Assembly: GCA_014526335.1 (NCBI GenBank)
Contig: JACTAT010000010.1
Location: 6,583,826 to 6,647,825 of the forward strand
Reading direction: 5' to 3'
From: Chrysaora quinquecirrha
Lineage: Eukaryota > Cnidaria > Scyphozoa > Semaeostomeae > Pelagiidae
Length of the DNA stretch: 64,000 nucleotides
The notes under the pieces are model-generated. The model was given only the letters and a program-made list of their open reading frames with translations, was not told the DNA's origin and made no database searches. Both the position numbers and the translations under genes were made by a program. This document shows positions 23,314 to 35,800 of this stretch, one piece after another. The number at the start of each line of letters is the position of its first letter. Within the stretch, counting starts at the first letter, position 1.

Positions 23314-26300
23314 ATTCTGATAATCATGGAAATGACATAATGATGATTGTTGCGTTGATGATGATGTTGATGATGCTGATGATGATCACGATGATGATGA
23401 TCATATTGATCGTGATGATGATGATATTGATCGTAATGATGATGATATTGATCGTGATGATGATCATGATGGTGGTCACAATAACAATAACGATTATGAT
23501 TATAATAGCGATTTTTATGATGACGACGATGATTATAGTCCTTCGGACATTGCGATAGCATTGCTATGTTTTCTTATACTGCAGCGTGCGTTCACTGGAA
23601 GGAATGCACTGGAAATTCAATTTTTCACAACGTGTTCAGCTTTTTATGTGATAGAGTAACATACACTTCGAGTGTACTTTCCTTTGTGTCTTATGTAATC
23701 TGATTGCTTCTTCGCAGTTGCTGTAACAATTGTGATGATGTTCGAAATGCGTACCGAAATCGTGGATGGGCACTGACGGATCCAGATAGTATAGAACAAG
23801 TAAGATACAACTTTTGCTTTTAAATCACGTGAAACAACAGAAACAATATTGCTAGAAAAGATAAAGGATTGAATTGGAATTGGCCAGACTGAAAACAGGA
23901 TATCTTTTGACCGATAGGACCAGCTAAAGATTCTAAATACAAAAGTAAACTCGTTGTTGTTCAGTTGAGGTTCTTGCCTTGGATAGGAAATGCTGTTTTT
24001 GACATCCTGTCAATTACCATCACCACCATCATAATCATGATCATCATCACAGTCGTCATCATCATAATCAGCCTCGATCAGCCTCATCATCATTTTTATG
24101 TAATACAAAGCTTATACATACGCTCAAAAATGTTAAAATGTAATATCAATTTTAAAATTAATGAAATTAAAGAAAAACATAAATACGTAGATAATTCGAA
24201 ATAGTTAATATAACAAGGTTAAAGGGAATCGATAAAGCCCAGGCAGTGCATTTTCAAAATAGTCTATTCAATCACTTTGAATTTGAAAGCAATAGAAGTT
24301 AGTCACGGCAGTAATTCTCTCACTGCACAATAGTGTCAGTTTATTGTTCATTTCCGGGTGACAATAGTTTATTTATGGTATCTGAGAGCAACTGGCATGT
24401 GCCAGCTTTAGCCTTCGATTCTCTTTAAGGCACAGTGTCAGATTGCTTTTCTTATTTTTGTTTTTATGCTTGCATTCTACAAAACAAAAGAATACTCATA
24501 ATACATAAAAGCAAGTGAAATAAAGCGTACAGTATTCCTCTTTATGAGTAACGGATTGATTGGCAGTTCCTCTTTATGAGTAACGGATTGATTGGCAGGA
24601 TATTGATTGAGCTACTGTTGATAAGCAGAGATCGTGGATTCTTTTACTATGTTACAGGTTGTTGCTTTGGAATTGTCTTTAGGGACGTAAGCCTGTTCCA
24701 TATCCGAGCTCCATTTATTTTTTGGATTGAGATCTCCCCACGTCATAACTTTGTAGAGAGTTTGTTGATTTTGGGGTCGTTTTCGATTATTATTTCCTGG
24801 AATGTGTCGTTACAGTAATTTTGCTGAGGTTGCAAAATTATTCAGTCTTTAACATATAATGATTTCGTCATAAAATCTTCTATGTTGCATTTCTATCTTG
24901 TAGTGTAAAAGAGAAGGATGGAAAGACAAATTTCAAGAACAGAAAAATGAAGGCTGTAGAGTTTTTGGGTACCTGGAAGTCAGTAAGGTAATGGATAATG
25001 TATTTGGTAAAGATGTATTTGCAGTCATTACGTTTTCTAAGAATCGTTAGAGTTTTTTTTCTAATATTGAAAGACTTTAAAATGCTGGAGCTTCGTTTCT
25101 TAAGGCTGCATGCTTCAGTGACAGCAAATTTTACTTTTATTCATCTACAAACAAGGGGCGTAGCAAAGCTGAAATTGAAAATGTTATTTTTCTGAAGGTT
25201 GCTGGTAATTTCCATATTGCCCCTGGAAAGAGTTTTCAGCAGCATCATGTTCATGGTGAGATTATTTTAATTTTGTGTATTCCATTTAAACAATTACCCT
25301 TTTCCCGAAGGGGAAGTCTTTGATCTCTAACAATTTCTATGGTTCTGTTGCTTGGAAGAAAATGCAGTTGAGACTTGTTTTTGTAATTCAAAATAAATCT
25401 CTTTGGTTTTCTTTGCAACTAAAGTCAGTGGAAATTTTTTAAGCTAGCAGATCAACAAAAAGAAATTGAATAAATAGGATAAATGGATGACTAACATAAA
25501 TGGATAAATAGACTAAAATAAATGACTAAAATAAATCAGATTAATAATATTGATATATAAAATATTTCACTTTTAAAGGACCTGGCTCTTTGAAATTTCA
25601 TTATTTTTCATCATTTCGAAATGCATATTTGTCTAAAAGAGTTAACTTAGATATAATCATCATTTAATAATCAATAAAGAAGATTGATGAGTTGATGATG
25701 TTACAAGATTATAGAGATATAAATTATAAAATGTAAAAAGGCATTTTGAATATAAATATTAGCTAGAAAATTTCACTTAACAACAAAATATAAAATGTTC
25801 ATTTCTATGAAGCATTGGTTGCGTGCTTCAACAATAGATAACGATAAATACGACTCATGAAAATACAACCATTTTTGTTTTGTCGTTAATGAAGAATTCG
25901 AAACAGAGATTTCTTTGATGCTTATTGGAAGTTTCGTTTTATTAAAGTTTATTTTTCGAATATGGCTAAATGACGCTAGAAAACGTCAGCCATAGAATAT
26001 TTCAAGAAAGAATTTTTTCTTGCTCTTTGGCTCTTATTCCCCAAAACAAACTGCATGGCGATAAAACGTGTCATAATTAGACATTTCTGCATAACAAGCT
26101 CTGCAAACATCATCTTTTCACCGGTCTTTTATTAATTTTGTACATCATTACGCAGATTAATTGAAGTCAGTTCTAATGATGATAAATAAGGATGATAAAA
26201 GTCTGTTACCTGGATTAATTAGTATTAAATGATAAAATTTAATTGTAATTTTAGTGAAAATGATGAAGATTGGCAAAGGGGGTAATATAATGTCAATCAA

Positions 26301-29300
26301 TTGTAAGTAAAAGATATTATGTTTAGTTAAATTATAAAATTAAAACTTAATCTCAATTCAAATCATTCTCAATACTTGTGTTTTTAAATCTGTTTTTAAA
26401 TAAATGTTTTAAAATCTTGTTCAGTTATTCATGATGTACGAATTAAATTTTGAAGGATCTAAAGACAGAGCTAAATTAATTTAAGTACCAAGATTGAAGA
26501 TTTCTAATTTTATGGGTTGTGTAGTCAAAGAGCCAGGGCCTAGTTACTGGGTGTTTGGTATTCTTACAGTCCTGTAACAATAATCATGTAATGAAATATT
26601 TATGCGAGGAAGCCTTTTCTATATATGGCGTTACACTAAACGTAATTCAAGATATAATTTTTTATTATACTCTGCCTCAAAATCGTGCAGCTTTTCGCCA
26701 AGGGTACCCGAGACTCGTATATAAGACATAATGTCTTAGGCAGGCATTGGGCCCTAGACTAAAATTATTCTATTCTGTCTTAGAGTTTTCTATTAACTTC
26801 AGCTGTAAGTTTTTCAAAGTGCTGTTGTTAACTATGACAATGGATGAAGAATTCTTATGATTTTTTTGCTGTATTTGTCTTGAATATTAATTGGTTGTAA
26901 TTACGTATTTCATCATGTAATTAATATTTCTTTCTCCAAAAGTTCATGATCTGCAACCATTTGGAGCAACACAAGTTAGTATCACGATTTTTCTGGCTTA
27001 CTGACTCTTTACGTTGTGTTTTCGAGTACTTTTTCAAAATTTTCATTAAAAAATTTCGCGTTAGTATTGAGAAATAAAAGATGCTTCTTGAATATTTGCG
27101 GAATAAAATGCTTAAGTCGTTTGTGTGAACTTTCATTCTTCTTGACAACATTTTATTTTCTTTTTTAACAATTTTTTAATTGTTTCGTTATCACTCACGA
27201 AGATATAAATTCAAATTCTAGTTTAACTTATCGCATCACATCAAGCACCTATCTTTTGGTGAAACGTACCCTGGAGTTCATAACCCTCTCGATGATATGA
27301 ACGTCACTGCCGAGCAAGGTGATTTGGTTTTGTCAGATTATCATTGATATCTTGAAAGAAACATTTGCTTGAATCTTGGATTAATTTAATACCTAAATAA
27401 ACTTTGTAAACAGGTCTATTGTAAAAACGTATTGCTGGATCTCTTAATGAACCGGTCAGTTTTGGTTCATTAACCCTCGGAGAAGATGTTTGAACATTAT
27501 ATGATTTCCCTTTTTTTAGCATCAACGATGTTTCAATATTTTGTAAAAGTTGTCCCAACTGTCTATAAAAAGCTAAATGGAGAGGTAAGTTATTATAATT
27601 ATATTCCGTTTCTTTATGAAGATGGTCTAATTCTGTCATTCTTGTTTCTATTGTCATTCTTGTTTCTGTTGTCGTTTTTGTCATTCTTTTCTATGTCATT
27701 CTTGTCTCTATTGTCATTCTTGTCATTCTTGTCCATGTCATTCTTGTTTCTATTGTCATTCTTGTCATTCTTGTCTATGTCATTCTTGTTTCTGTTGTCA
27801 TTCTTGTCATTCTTGTCTATGTCATTCTTGTTTCTATTGTCATTTTTGTCACTCTTGTCTATGTCATTCTTGTTTCTATTGTCATTCTTGTCATTCTTGT
27901 TTCTATTGTCATTCTTGTCGTCCTTGTCTGTGTCGTTCTTGTTAATGTGCTCTGAAAATCATTCAGAACCCATATTCAGGATAATATATGGTTGACGTTC
28001 CTTGCCCTTTAGAGCATCTATTCCAAATTCGAAGTCTTTCCTGAATCGATATTGCTCTGTTTAGCAAGGTAGGGTCTGCATGTCTGTGGGTGGTTTTAAA
28101 AGTGCATTTTATTTGACTGGTGAACCATGTTAGATGTTTTTCGGACATTAAATCAACAACCAGTACCATCTACATAGCTATAAGATCATGTGCTAAGTGG
28201 GATAACCTGCTTCATTGTTATTATATTACTATCTCTTGTTTTGCTGAGTGTCGCAATTTGGTGCAAAATTTCCATCTTACGGCTTGATCTGATTGCTCAC
28301 GGCTAATGGGGAAAGGTTAGTGCAGGGGTGGAAAAAATTTTTTTCTTGCTGGGACCGCAGTTAAGATCGCGAATATTTTCTGTGCCGCAAACTGGCAGAA
28401 AAGATCAATACTGAACTATATACTTATTCTGATTATTTAGTTGTTTGTTATCAAATAGTTAGGTTTGGCCTGATAAGAATCATAAGATACACACTTTAAT
28501 GTGAAAAGTGCTTTCATTTGAATTTTTTGAATAAAACAGTTTTTGTGCATTCTGCAAAAAGCTGCTCCTACGTAAACATGCTGGTTTTTATTCACACAGC
28601 AACCAGATTGTGAATTTGATTTGCACTTCCAAAGGATTGAATACCTTTATGTAACAATTCTGCAACAGCAAACTTCCTTTTACTTGATCATAGCAACATG
28701 GCAAGTTTAATACCAGTTGCTTTATACCAGTTCAGTATATTAATCGTTGCTGACTGGTTTATTGATCTTTTTCCCTCGGACTTTTTTTCTGGGATTCAGA
28801 ATATTTTCTGGGACCAATGGTCCCGTGGTCCGATACTTTTTCCACCCCTGGGTTAGTGATTAGGAAGAGTGGGTGGCCAAGCTTCTCATTCAGTTCTCGT
28901 TAGACAGCTGAAGTTAACCTTTGTCTTGTGAGGTCTGCGTCTGGATGGGTTACTTTTCAGATGGATGACTAAACAACTCACTCTGCCGTCCTTCGGAAGG
29001 GACGTTAAACTAGGGCTCCCATGCCTGGATGCGGCATGCATAGTAGGCCTAAATTAGCTGAAAAAGCAAGAAATAACAGCCTATTCTACATACAGTAACA
29101 AATACAACAGATGTGTAGTACAGAGGAGGGAAGGCAGAGGAAAGAGGAAACCGTACTCCCTCTTTCATCGTCCGTGCTTATTTATATTTTCCCCTGCTTT
29201 TGTCTCAGATACGTCTTTGCTTTTGCACTTGCGTGTTATAATGAACTCAATAATTACTTATTTCATTTTTAGAATGTCTGGACAAACCAGTATTCATACA

Positions 29301-30849
29301 CTAAACATAAGAGATCGGTAAAGCAGTTGACTGGTGAACATGGTCTTCCTGGTAATCATTACTTACATAATAAAGATTTCTGGTTGTTATCTATTTTAGA
29401 GAGAAAACACTTATTTCTTTATTTAAATGTGCAGTAGTTTGGTGCTTTTTGGAAGTTGATAGTTGTCGCTCATATTTTACAGTAACTTGTCCTATTAGGT
29501 CTTGTCTTGTAGCAATCGATACTTACAATGTTACTTGGAAAAGGACAAGGTTTGTTCGGTTTGTTCGATTGCACAACGTGTTGTGAATTACTTGCTAGCA
29601 AGATTTATAAAATTCCAGCCACAAGTCTCCAATCAATACAACCAAGGCATGTCTCAGTTTGTCCGCTTTAAGCATTAATTTGAGGGACACATTTTTTTAA
29701 TATTTCAGTGTAAACATGCTGTGTTAAATTACTTGGTTTTTTCTCAACAGGTGTCTTCGTGCTGTATGAACTGTCTCCAATGCTTGTTCAATATTCGGAG
29801 AAAAGGCGGTATGTATGTAGCTACTCCTTGTGTACCCTAGGTATTAGAGCCTTGAAGGCTCGAAGGGTCACAGGGAATGGAAATTGAGAAACGAGAACAA
29901 AAAAGGAAGGTTTTCTCTCTCTGTTTTCCTTTTCCTTTTCCTCGTTTCTCATTTTTCACTCCCTGTGACCCTTCGAGGCTCTGGCACCCAGGGTTCTCCT
30001 TGTGCTTATCAGCGCTATATATTTTTCTTAACATCGCTGATTTTGGGGCATTGACAGTAGAAGCAGTAGCAATTTAGTGCGTTAAAGCTCTTCATTTTTT
30101 CAAGAGAAAGTTGACGATGTTTGCAGTTAAATGTTGTTTATGTTTTTAGATCTTTTATGCATTTTCTTACTGGTGTTTGTGCGATTATCGGTGGTGTCTT
30201 TACAGGTAATTGAATCAACATTTTTGCCGTTTCATTTTCCCTGAAAGCTGTAAATTAAATATTTACTATTGTAAAAGGGAGATTATTGTGCTGACGGTAT
30301 GCACGATGCCATATATGTCTCAATTAGTTGGCTGAGCGCATGTACACTTCTTGTCTTCGTGAGGTATGGCTGTCTGCACTAAGCCAAGGAATCTATTGGA
30401 GCATTACAAGGCTTATCGTGGCAGCGTGACCCCATCTCTTCCTCTCAGTCTGATTTCGCCTCATGATTTCTTGGCATTATGCCTGGAGCTACAGATAGCT
30501 GGTGAGGACTTTGAATTTGATTGGAATTGAACCTAGAGCTTAGATTGTGACTAGTGAGTCAGTGCTGACCACCTCTTCGCCTTTTTCGCCATGCCTCATT
30601 TTTAGCTAATTAAAGTTGAAGCAAAAAACATAACAACAGGAACGAATCGTCAGCATTGGTATAATAACAACCTCGCCTTGATTAAAATGCTGTGCAAGTG
30701 AGTAAGGACACTAAACCTGCTCATTGTTAGAACTGTTAAAGATGTTATCAACCTATTTCCCTCTTTTAGTTGCTGGACTTATTGATTCGATGATCTATCA
30801 TTCAGCAAGAGCTTTGAAAAAGAAGATCGACTTAGGAAAAGCGAATTGA
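22365..30849 (+). CDS. ERGIC3: ERGIC3, ER-Golgi intermediate compartment protein 3 (5' part missing)
   Basis: Eleven exons: 22365-22432, 23718-23799, 24904-24987, 25198-25255, 26943-26974, 27222-27318, 27520-27584, 29273-29351, 29751-29808, 30150-30205, 30770-30849; phases agree, 252 residues. The order of blocks follows human ERGIC3: CESCYGAE, PCCNNCDDVRNAYRNRGWA, EQCKREGW, QEQKNEGCRVFGYLEV, VAGNFHIAPGKSFQQHHVH, VHDLQPFG, HIKHLSFGETYPG, MFQYFVKVVPTVYKK, LPGVFVLYELSPM, SFMHFLTGVCAIIGGVFTV and a C-terminal KKKIDLGKAN. The luminal Cys motifs and the second TM helix (near the C terminus) are present. About 130 N-terminal residues, including the first TM helix, are not found. The protein cycles between ER and Golgi in COPII/COPI traffic and acts as a cargo receptor. 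A probable AATAAA lies at 31077-31082. Confidence 0.93.
22681..23549. mobile_element. Possible MITE with TCCGAAGGA ends enclosing a GAT microsatellite
   Basis: GTCCGAAGGAC (22682-22692) is mirrored by GTCCTTCGGAC (23538-23548). The motif is itself near-palindromic, so the inverted relation alone is weak. The interior is dominated by a trinucleotide repeat. In intron 1 of the visible ERGIC3 exons. Confidence 0.4.
23111..23480. repeat. Trinucleotide microsatellite (GAT)n
   Basis: About 370 bp of ATG/GAT units with interruptions such as TTGATCGTGATGATGATGAT. All open frames through it (poly-Met/His/Ile/Ser) are repeat artefacts. Confidence 0.95.
24535..24598 (+). repeat. Perfect 32-bp tandem duplication
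   Basis: TTCCTCTTTATGAGTAACGG plus ATTGATTGGCAG occurs twice back to back (24535-24566, 24567-24598) without mismatch, indicating a recent duplication or an assembly artefact. Confidence 0.9.
27620..27950. repeat. 42-bp minisatellite built on TCATTCTTG
   Basis: Units of about 42 bp (TCATTCTTG twice, TCTATG, TCATTCTTG, TTTCTATTG), itself composed of 9-bp subunits. Because 42 is a multiple of 3 it stays open as an artificial FLSFLSM-type frame. It lies in the ERGIC3 intron after 27584. Confidence 0.9.
28323..28850. mobile_element. hAT MITE with CAGGGGTGGAAAAA ends
   Basis: Perfect 8-bp target duplication GGTTAGTG at 28315-28322 and 28851-28858. Inverted ends CAGGGGTGGAAAAA / TTTTTCCACCCCTG, followed by CTGGGACC motifs on both sides. 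The 528-bp body is non-coding. CAGGGGTG is a classic hAT terminus. Confidence 0.9.
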
Positions 30850-31076
30850 ATGAAATCCTTTTCCTGTATCATGATGGGTTGTTAGCGCATGTCAAGTAAT
30901 GAAGACCATTGCAGAAGGATGTAAATACTCTATGTGTAGATTTCCTTTGCAGCTTATTCCAGCACTGTCTATCATAGATGCTGTTAATATCTATTGTGTA
31001 TTAATACGAGATTTCATTTTTGCAAAATATGAATAATATAGAACTTTATTATTTTAGTAGTTTTTAATGGAAGGGG

Positions 31077-31082
31077 AATAAA
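31077..31082 (+). terminator. Polyadenylation signal AATAAA of ERGIC3
   Basis: Exact AATAAA 228 nt past the ERGIC3 stop codon, the first perfect match downstream that I found. Inferred from motif and position only. Confidence 0.5.
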
Positions 31083-31699
31083 CTACCATCTTGTCATCCT
31101 CGAAATATTATTGCTTATTAACCCTTTCTCAAGGGTACTGATTTTACTGACAGACTAGTACACTGCCCGAGATTATTGTTTTTTTCATTTATGACACCAT
31201 ATCATTCGAGACATGGTCTTAAAAACAAGTAAGATGTAATACAAATAAGCAGATACAGGTTAAAAAGTAATAAATAAAAAAGTAATGATAAACTGACAAA
31301 CAAAGGAGACAGCCCGGTTAATTAACAGTAACAGCAAAATTGTGAAGCCGTGCCTCGTCATTTTTCGCGATTGATGGCTAACTTCTGAGCTCTGAGGTTT
31401 TGTTAAAATATTCTGTTTCAATTTCTTTTTCTGTTTACTTATTTCAAGACGTCCCTTGCCCCTGCGCTGAAAACGTAGTTCCGAATACTGCTAAGTCAAT
31501 ATGCAGTCATTTTTAGGCTATGAACTATTTTGTTAAATTTGTCCAGAAATGAACAACTTACTTGAGATGAAACTGAAATGGAAGTCCTCATAGTTTGAAA
31601 ACCGTTTATTTTCGTGGATTATTATGCTTGATGTGGTGGTACTTTTACGTACTCTTGTACTTTTTGCGTACAAAATCTATCACGGTACGCAAAAAATAC

Positions 31700-32070
31700 C
31701 AGAACATCAAGCTTAATACCCCATCCCCCTTCATTGTTCAAATGACTAGACGTGCCGCCCAGTTTTTCCAAACCCACTCATGTCTACTGACACATTTTGT
31801 CAGTCATGGTACCCATGTATAGAAAAAACAACGAAAATTTTTACCTAGTTGTACCAATATCTCAAATGTTTGAACCCATTTAACGCTTGAGGCAACTCTA
31901 AATGCCGCGTAAAGGTATTTGCGCTGAAAGCTAAAATGCACATTTGTAGAGATTCTTTACGAAAAATCTACCTATATGTAGGGAAATTGGCGCTGAAAAA
32001 GTTACCCATTTGGGCGGCACGTCCAGTATAACGAACCATGGCAGTACCCCTGGGACCCCTCCACTTCAGT
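31700..32070. mobile_element. hAT-type G-run MITE, copy 3
   Basis: The left arm TTCATTGTTCAAATGACTAG then ACGTGCCGCCCA is mirrored on the right by TGGGCGGCACGTCCAGTATA. The internal CCTATATGTAGGGAAATTGG matches inverted sequence in the next copy (32250-32265). Outer C/G runs are shorter than in other copies and borders are approximate. Confidence 0.6.
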
Positions 32071-32179
32071 GTTGCACATTTACCACAGCACGCTGGAAAT
32101 ACCACCACACATAGTATGCAAAATATGCCACCACAGTAGTGCGAATAGGCATTTGACATTTAGATTCGCTAGCGCTGGT

Positions 32180-32320
32180 GGGGGGGGGGTACTTTCATTG
32201 TTGCATATACTAGACATGCCCCCCAAATGGGTAACCTTTTCAGCGTCAATTTCCCTACATATGGGTTGATTTTTCGTAAAGAATCTCCACACATGGGTAG
32301 TAAAATATATAAGAACTTTT
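32180..32320. mobile_element. hAT-type G-run MITE, solo left half
   Basis: Starts GGTGGGGGGGGGGTACTTTC and continues CATGCCCCCCAAATGGGTAA, matching the terminal arm of copy 3. No matching right end follows, so it appears truncated. Confidence 0.55.
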
Positions 32321-32871
32321 AGATGTGCATTGCTTTGAAAAGCCTGACAAAGAGTGAGTTTTATTTTTCAGCGCGCTAGCGTGGCAGTGTAAGAGCGCCC
32401 CTTTCCTTTTTTCAAAATCGTGAAAATGAAGACCGTTCTTCAATTCCCCCCTCCTGGTTGAAGTCCCCTTCCACCACGAAAATGGAAGCAAAACAACAAC
32501 AACGTAACGGGTGCAAAAGGCAGGCAGAAGGAAGGAGGAGGGCAAAGAACGCAACGCACAACGCAACTCGCCAACCAACCAGAGGACAGTGTCGCAGAAA
32601 AATAAGAGACGAAGAGGGCGATACAAACAAAAACGCAAACTTTTTAGGACTGGAAAGTGTCTGCGGTCATTCAAGATTTATAAAATTTATTCTGATGTCG
32701 AGACTTGAGTGAAGAAACATCTATATATTTGGATTTACGTTTGACATTCGGACCCCTAATGTGAAATGTCGTTGTCAGCAGCAAGTGCCAAGCTGCGTCT
32801 ACTTGTGACATTTTGAAGGCCAACACAGGCAGACCTAGACCGTAAGATAGAGCATAAACACAGATTACAAA

Positions 32872-35800
32872 ATGCATATACCTGGGACAAGAAAATCTCA
32901 AAAACAAAACATCGAACTGCTTAATTTTAGCAAATCATCAGCATCACCAGATATTTGCTTCAGGCCAAATGGACGCACCGCATCATTTGTTTACCATGGA
33001 GCATTCCTCAACAAAAGAAAGCAACGACTTTACAGATACCGCGAATTACAAATTTGTGTTTATAATTTTATGGAGAGACCGAGAAGCGTTCTAAGTGTTA
33101 TTTATCACAGCTGTGTGTAAGTAATTTTATTCTTATTTTTCCAGACTATTCCGATCCATGCTGCTACTAATCTCTATTTTCCCCAACCACACACAGTTCC
33201 CTGTAATGTATCCCTGTCAGCCTATCCTATATCCTGCTGTGACACTTTCATATTTCTCACATAGGTGTCCGTGAGCTTTCTGATTACTTCATATGAAATG
33301 GATTGCTTCATTTTCATTTAATTTTTTTGCTAAAGTATTATTTTTTTCGCTTATAGATTCTCAAAGTTTGATCTCTACCCTACTTAAAATTTTGACCTTT
33401 GTTTTTCATCTGCTTTGACAAGATTATCCCATGACTTAACCATATCTTGACAGCTGTTTTGCCACAAAATTAATTTTACTTGTTTGTTTTACTGTATGAG
33501 ATTATGATTTTAGTATGGAGTCTTCACTGCACACACCTTTTCTCTCAGATCTTAGGTTTGCCAATCACAAAGAAATTAATAGTATTGGCATCCAACAACA
33601 TAGATATAGAAAGCCCAGGGGGGCACTTAATCAAAATGTGTAAGGGACGTGAAATGGAGACTGTTCCTTGACCAAAATTGTGAAAATCTGCACCGTTCCT
33701 TATGATAATAATACCAAAATCATAAAAACTGACACCCTTCCTTATACCAGAATAGTGAAAATGGAGACCGTCCTTATACCAACATTGGAAAAATTGATAT
33801 CATTCCGGGCAGCACGTCCCCAGTATTCAAACTATACACAGTGCCCCCCCCCCCAGATAGAATGTTTTACCATTGTCATGGTTTTACCATCAGTGTGATA
33901 CCTTATTGGTTTAACTGATTAACATATAGCAGGCCTCGCCTTTTAAGGCGGGCGATCGCCCGCGCCCGCCTCGTCACTCCCCTCCAATTCTCCAGGCGAG
34001 CTGTCATCGCTCCCCTCGATATCAAATAACCAAACAATCTGCCTGTCTTTGCTTTTCTTTCTTCGTTACCAGACAGACAGACAGACAGACAGGAAATCCC
34101 CACGTTAATCTTTACATAGACTAACCTCTTTGTCACCTTGGACTTTCTCTGTCTTTAGTTCCGTTGACGACTTTTTAATGACCTTTTTAATGACAAACAA
34201 TAAGCATCACAGTTGAAGACTGAACGTACTTTTATGATCATAAAGATTCCTTTATTTCCTTTTTGTTCCGGAATTTAAACAGGTGTTTTTTCGTTAAAAC
34301 TTTGTTTTCTTTGGTTTAGCACTGTATTATACCCCTCAACAGAAAGGTATATATTATATACTGTATTATACCCCTCAAGATAAAAAACCGCCCGCCTGAA
34401 TTTTTTGAGGCGAGCGATTACCGCCCACTTACTAAAATCTTCCTGGCGAGGCCTGATATAGATGTAGATGTAGATGTAGCGAGTGATTTTGGCTGTGGTC
34501 TATTGGAATACTTTCCAGACTGTTGCCATGCTTCTTTGAGAGCCATAAAATGTAAAAAAGGGTACGATACAACCCAGAACCTAAAGCCACCCTTAATCAG
34601 CCATGGGAAAAACATCTGTTTCACAACTATGATTGTGCAGAAAATTTCAATTAGGGCTTGTTTAGTTCACAAAACAAGATCTCTGTTTCATTAAGGGACC
34701 GTTTAGTATCTTATCTGTTCACATCAAGCCAATTTTGTGTAAACAGAAAGAGTTTGTTTTCCCACTGGGACTACAATAAGTTCTATTGGTGGAAAAGAAT
34801 TATCCAGTCATTAAATTGGCCATGAAGTTGTTGGCAGGTTTTACCTTGCCTTGTGACATAACAGCTAGCAACCTTTGTGTGTGTATGACCTGTTTAATGT
34901 TATTATTTATTTCGTTTTATTTTAAGTAGTTGACAAAGGGTCCGGGAGTCAAATAGGCCTGTTTGAGACAGTTTCGCTTCATTTGGTTCCAATTTGAACT
35001 TCTTCTGCTGCTAAAACTGTAATTGAATCCATGCACTGTCTCAACTTGATTCTTCAATCCAATCACCCCTACATCCACTTGACGTGTAGACTCCTGGGCA
35101 ATTAGGATCTCCGGGTAGCGGACCGGGATTCACCATCAGTCCTGGTCAGATGTTGTTCTATATATATATATTTGGTTAACAACTTGATAACAATGAGTTT
35201 TATATTTAAAGAAGTCAGAGGCAAAAGGCAAAAAGACAAACTTTAATGCAAAAGCACACTGAGGCATTTTGGACTACTGTCCTCTTCAGAGTGTGACTAA
35301 AACAGTAATGTATATGTATATGTGTGTACCAGATCATCTCTAAATTCTGGATTCTGTTGCAGGTTTCTTGTTATCCTTGCAAGTTTGCTTCTAAGTGTTC
35401 TGACAACAGTAGAACAATTTCAAAAAAATCCTGTCCTTGACAAATCAGTTTGGTATTTGGTATGTATTTTTTTCAAATTGTTTGTTTATTTTATTACGAG
35501 AAAGTATCTTTCATCAATGTTAACTTGTCCATTTTGGTGCACCAATCACCATTAAATGCTTAATCTACCTGCTCTTAAGAAAAGGCAAAAGTTGTCCTCT
35601 ATGTACCTCAATGTCACCTACGTGATAAATGTTATTGCCTGCTGAAGAGAGGTGTCTACTGTATGGCAGTTTATTCTACAAAGAAACAATGAGGCAACAC
35701 GATTTTTTATTGTGTCTGTTGTATAAAGGCCTCTTCTGATGTATGCTTTACTGTTTATTACTAGAAAACAACAGTTCAAACTCAAAATATTCTAAAGATT

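Larger units (their letters stand above)
30850..32871. other. Intergenic between ERGIC3 and KCNQ
   Basis: Contains the ERGIC3 3' UTR with AATAAA at 31077-31082, then G-run MITE copies at about 31700-32070 and 32180-32320. The frames at 32255-32712 have no recognisable domain and look like chance ORFs in a purine/pyrimidine-biased stretch. Confidence 0.5.

Noticed and set aside
22971..23561. Long His/Met/Ile/Ser-rich ORFs on both strands
   Set aside because: They are the translations of a GAT microsatellite in every frame.
27486..27995. 169-residue ORF with FLSFLSM repeats
   Set aside because: It merges a real ERGIC3 exon (27520-27584) with a minisatellite beyond the donor site.
28860..29070. 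SINE-like tail with CCGTCCTTCGGAAGGGACG
   Set aside because: The hairpin word is typical of dispersed repeats, but I could not define ends or a second copy in this window.
32255..32674. 139-residue minus-strand ORF
   Set aside because: Overlaps several other frames of similar length in a compositionally biased stretch; no domain or splice evidence.
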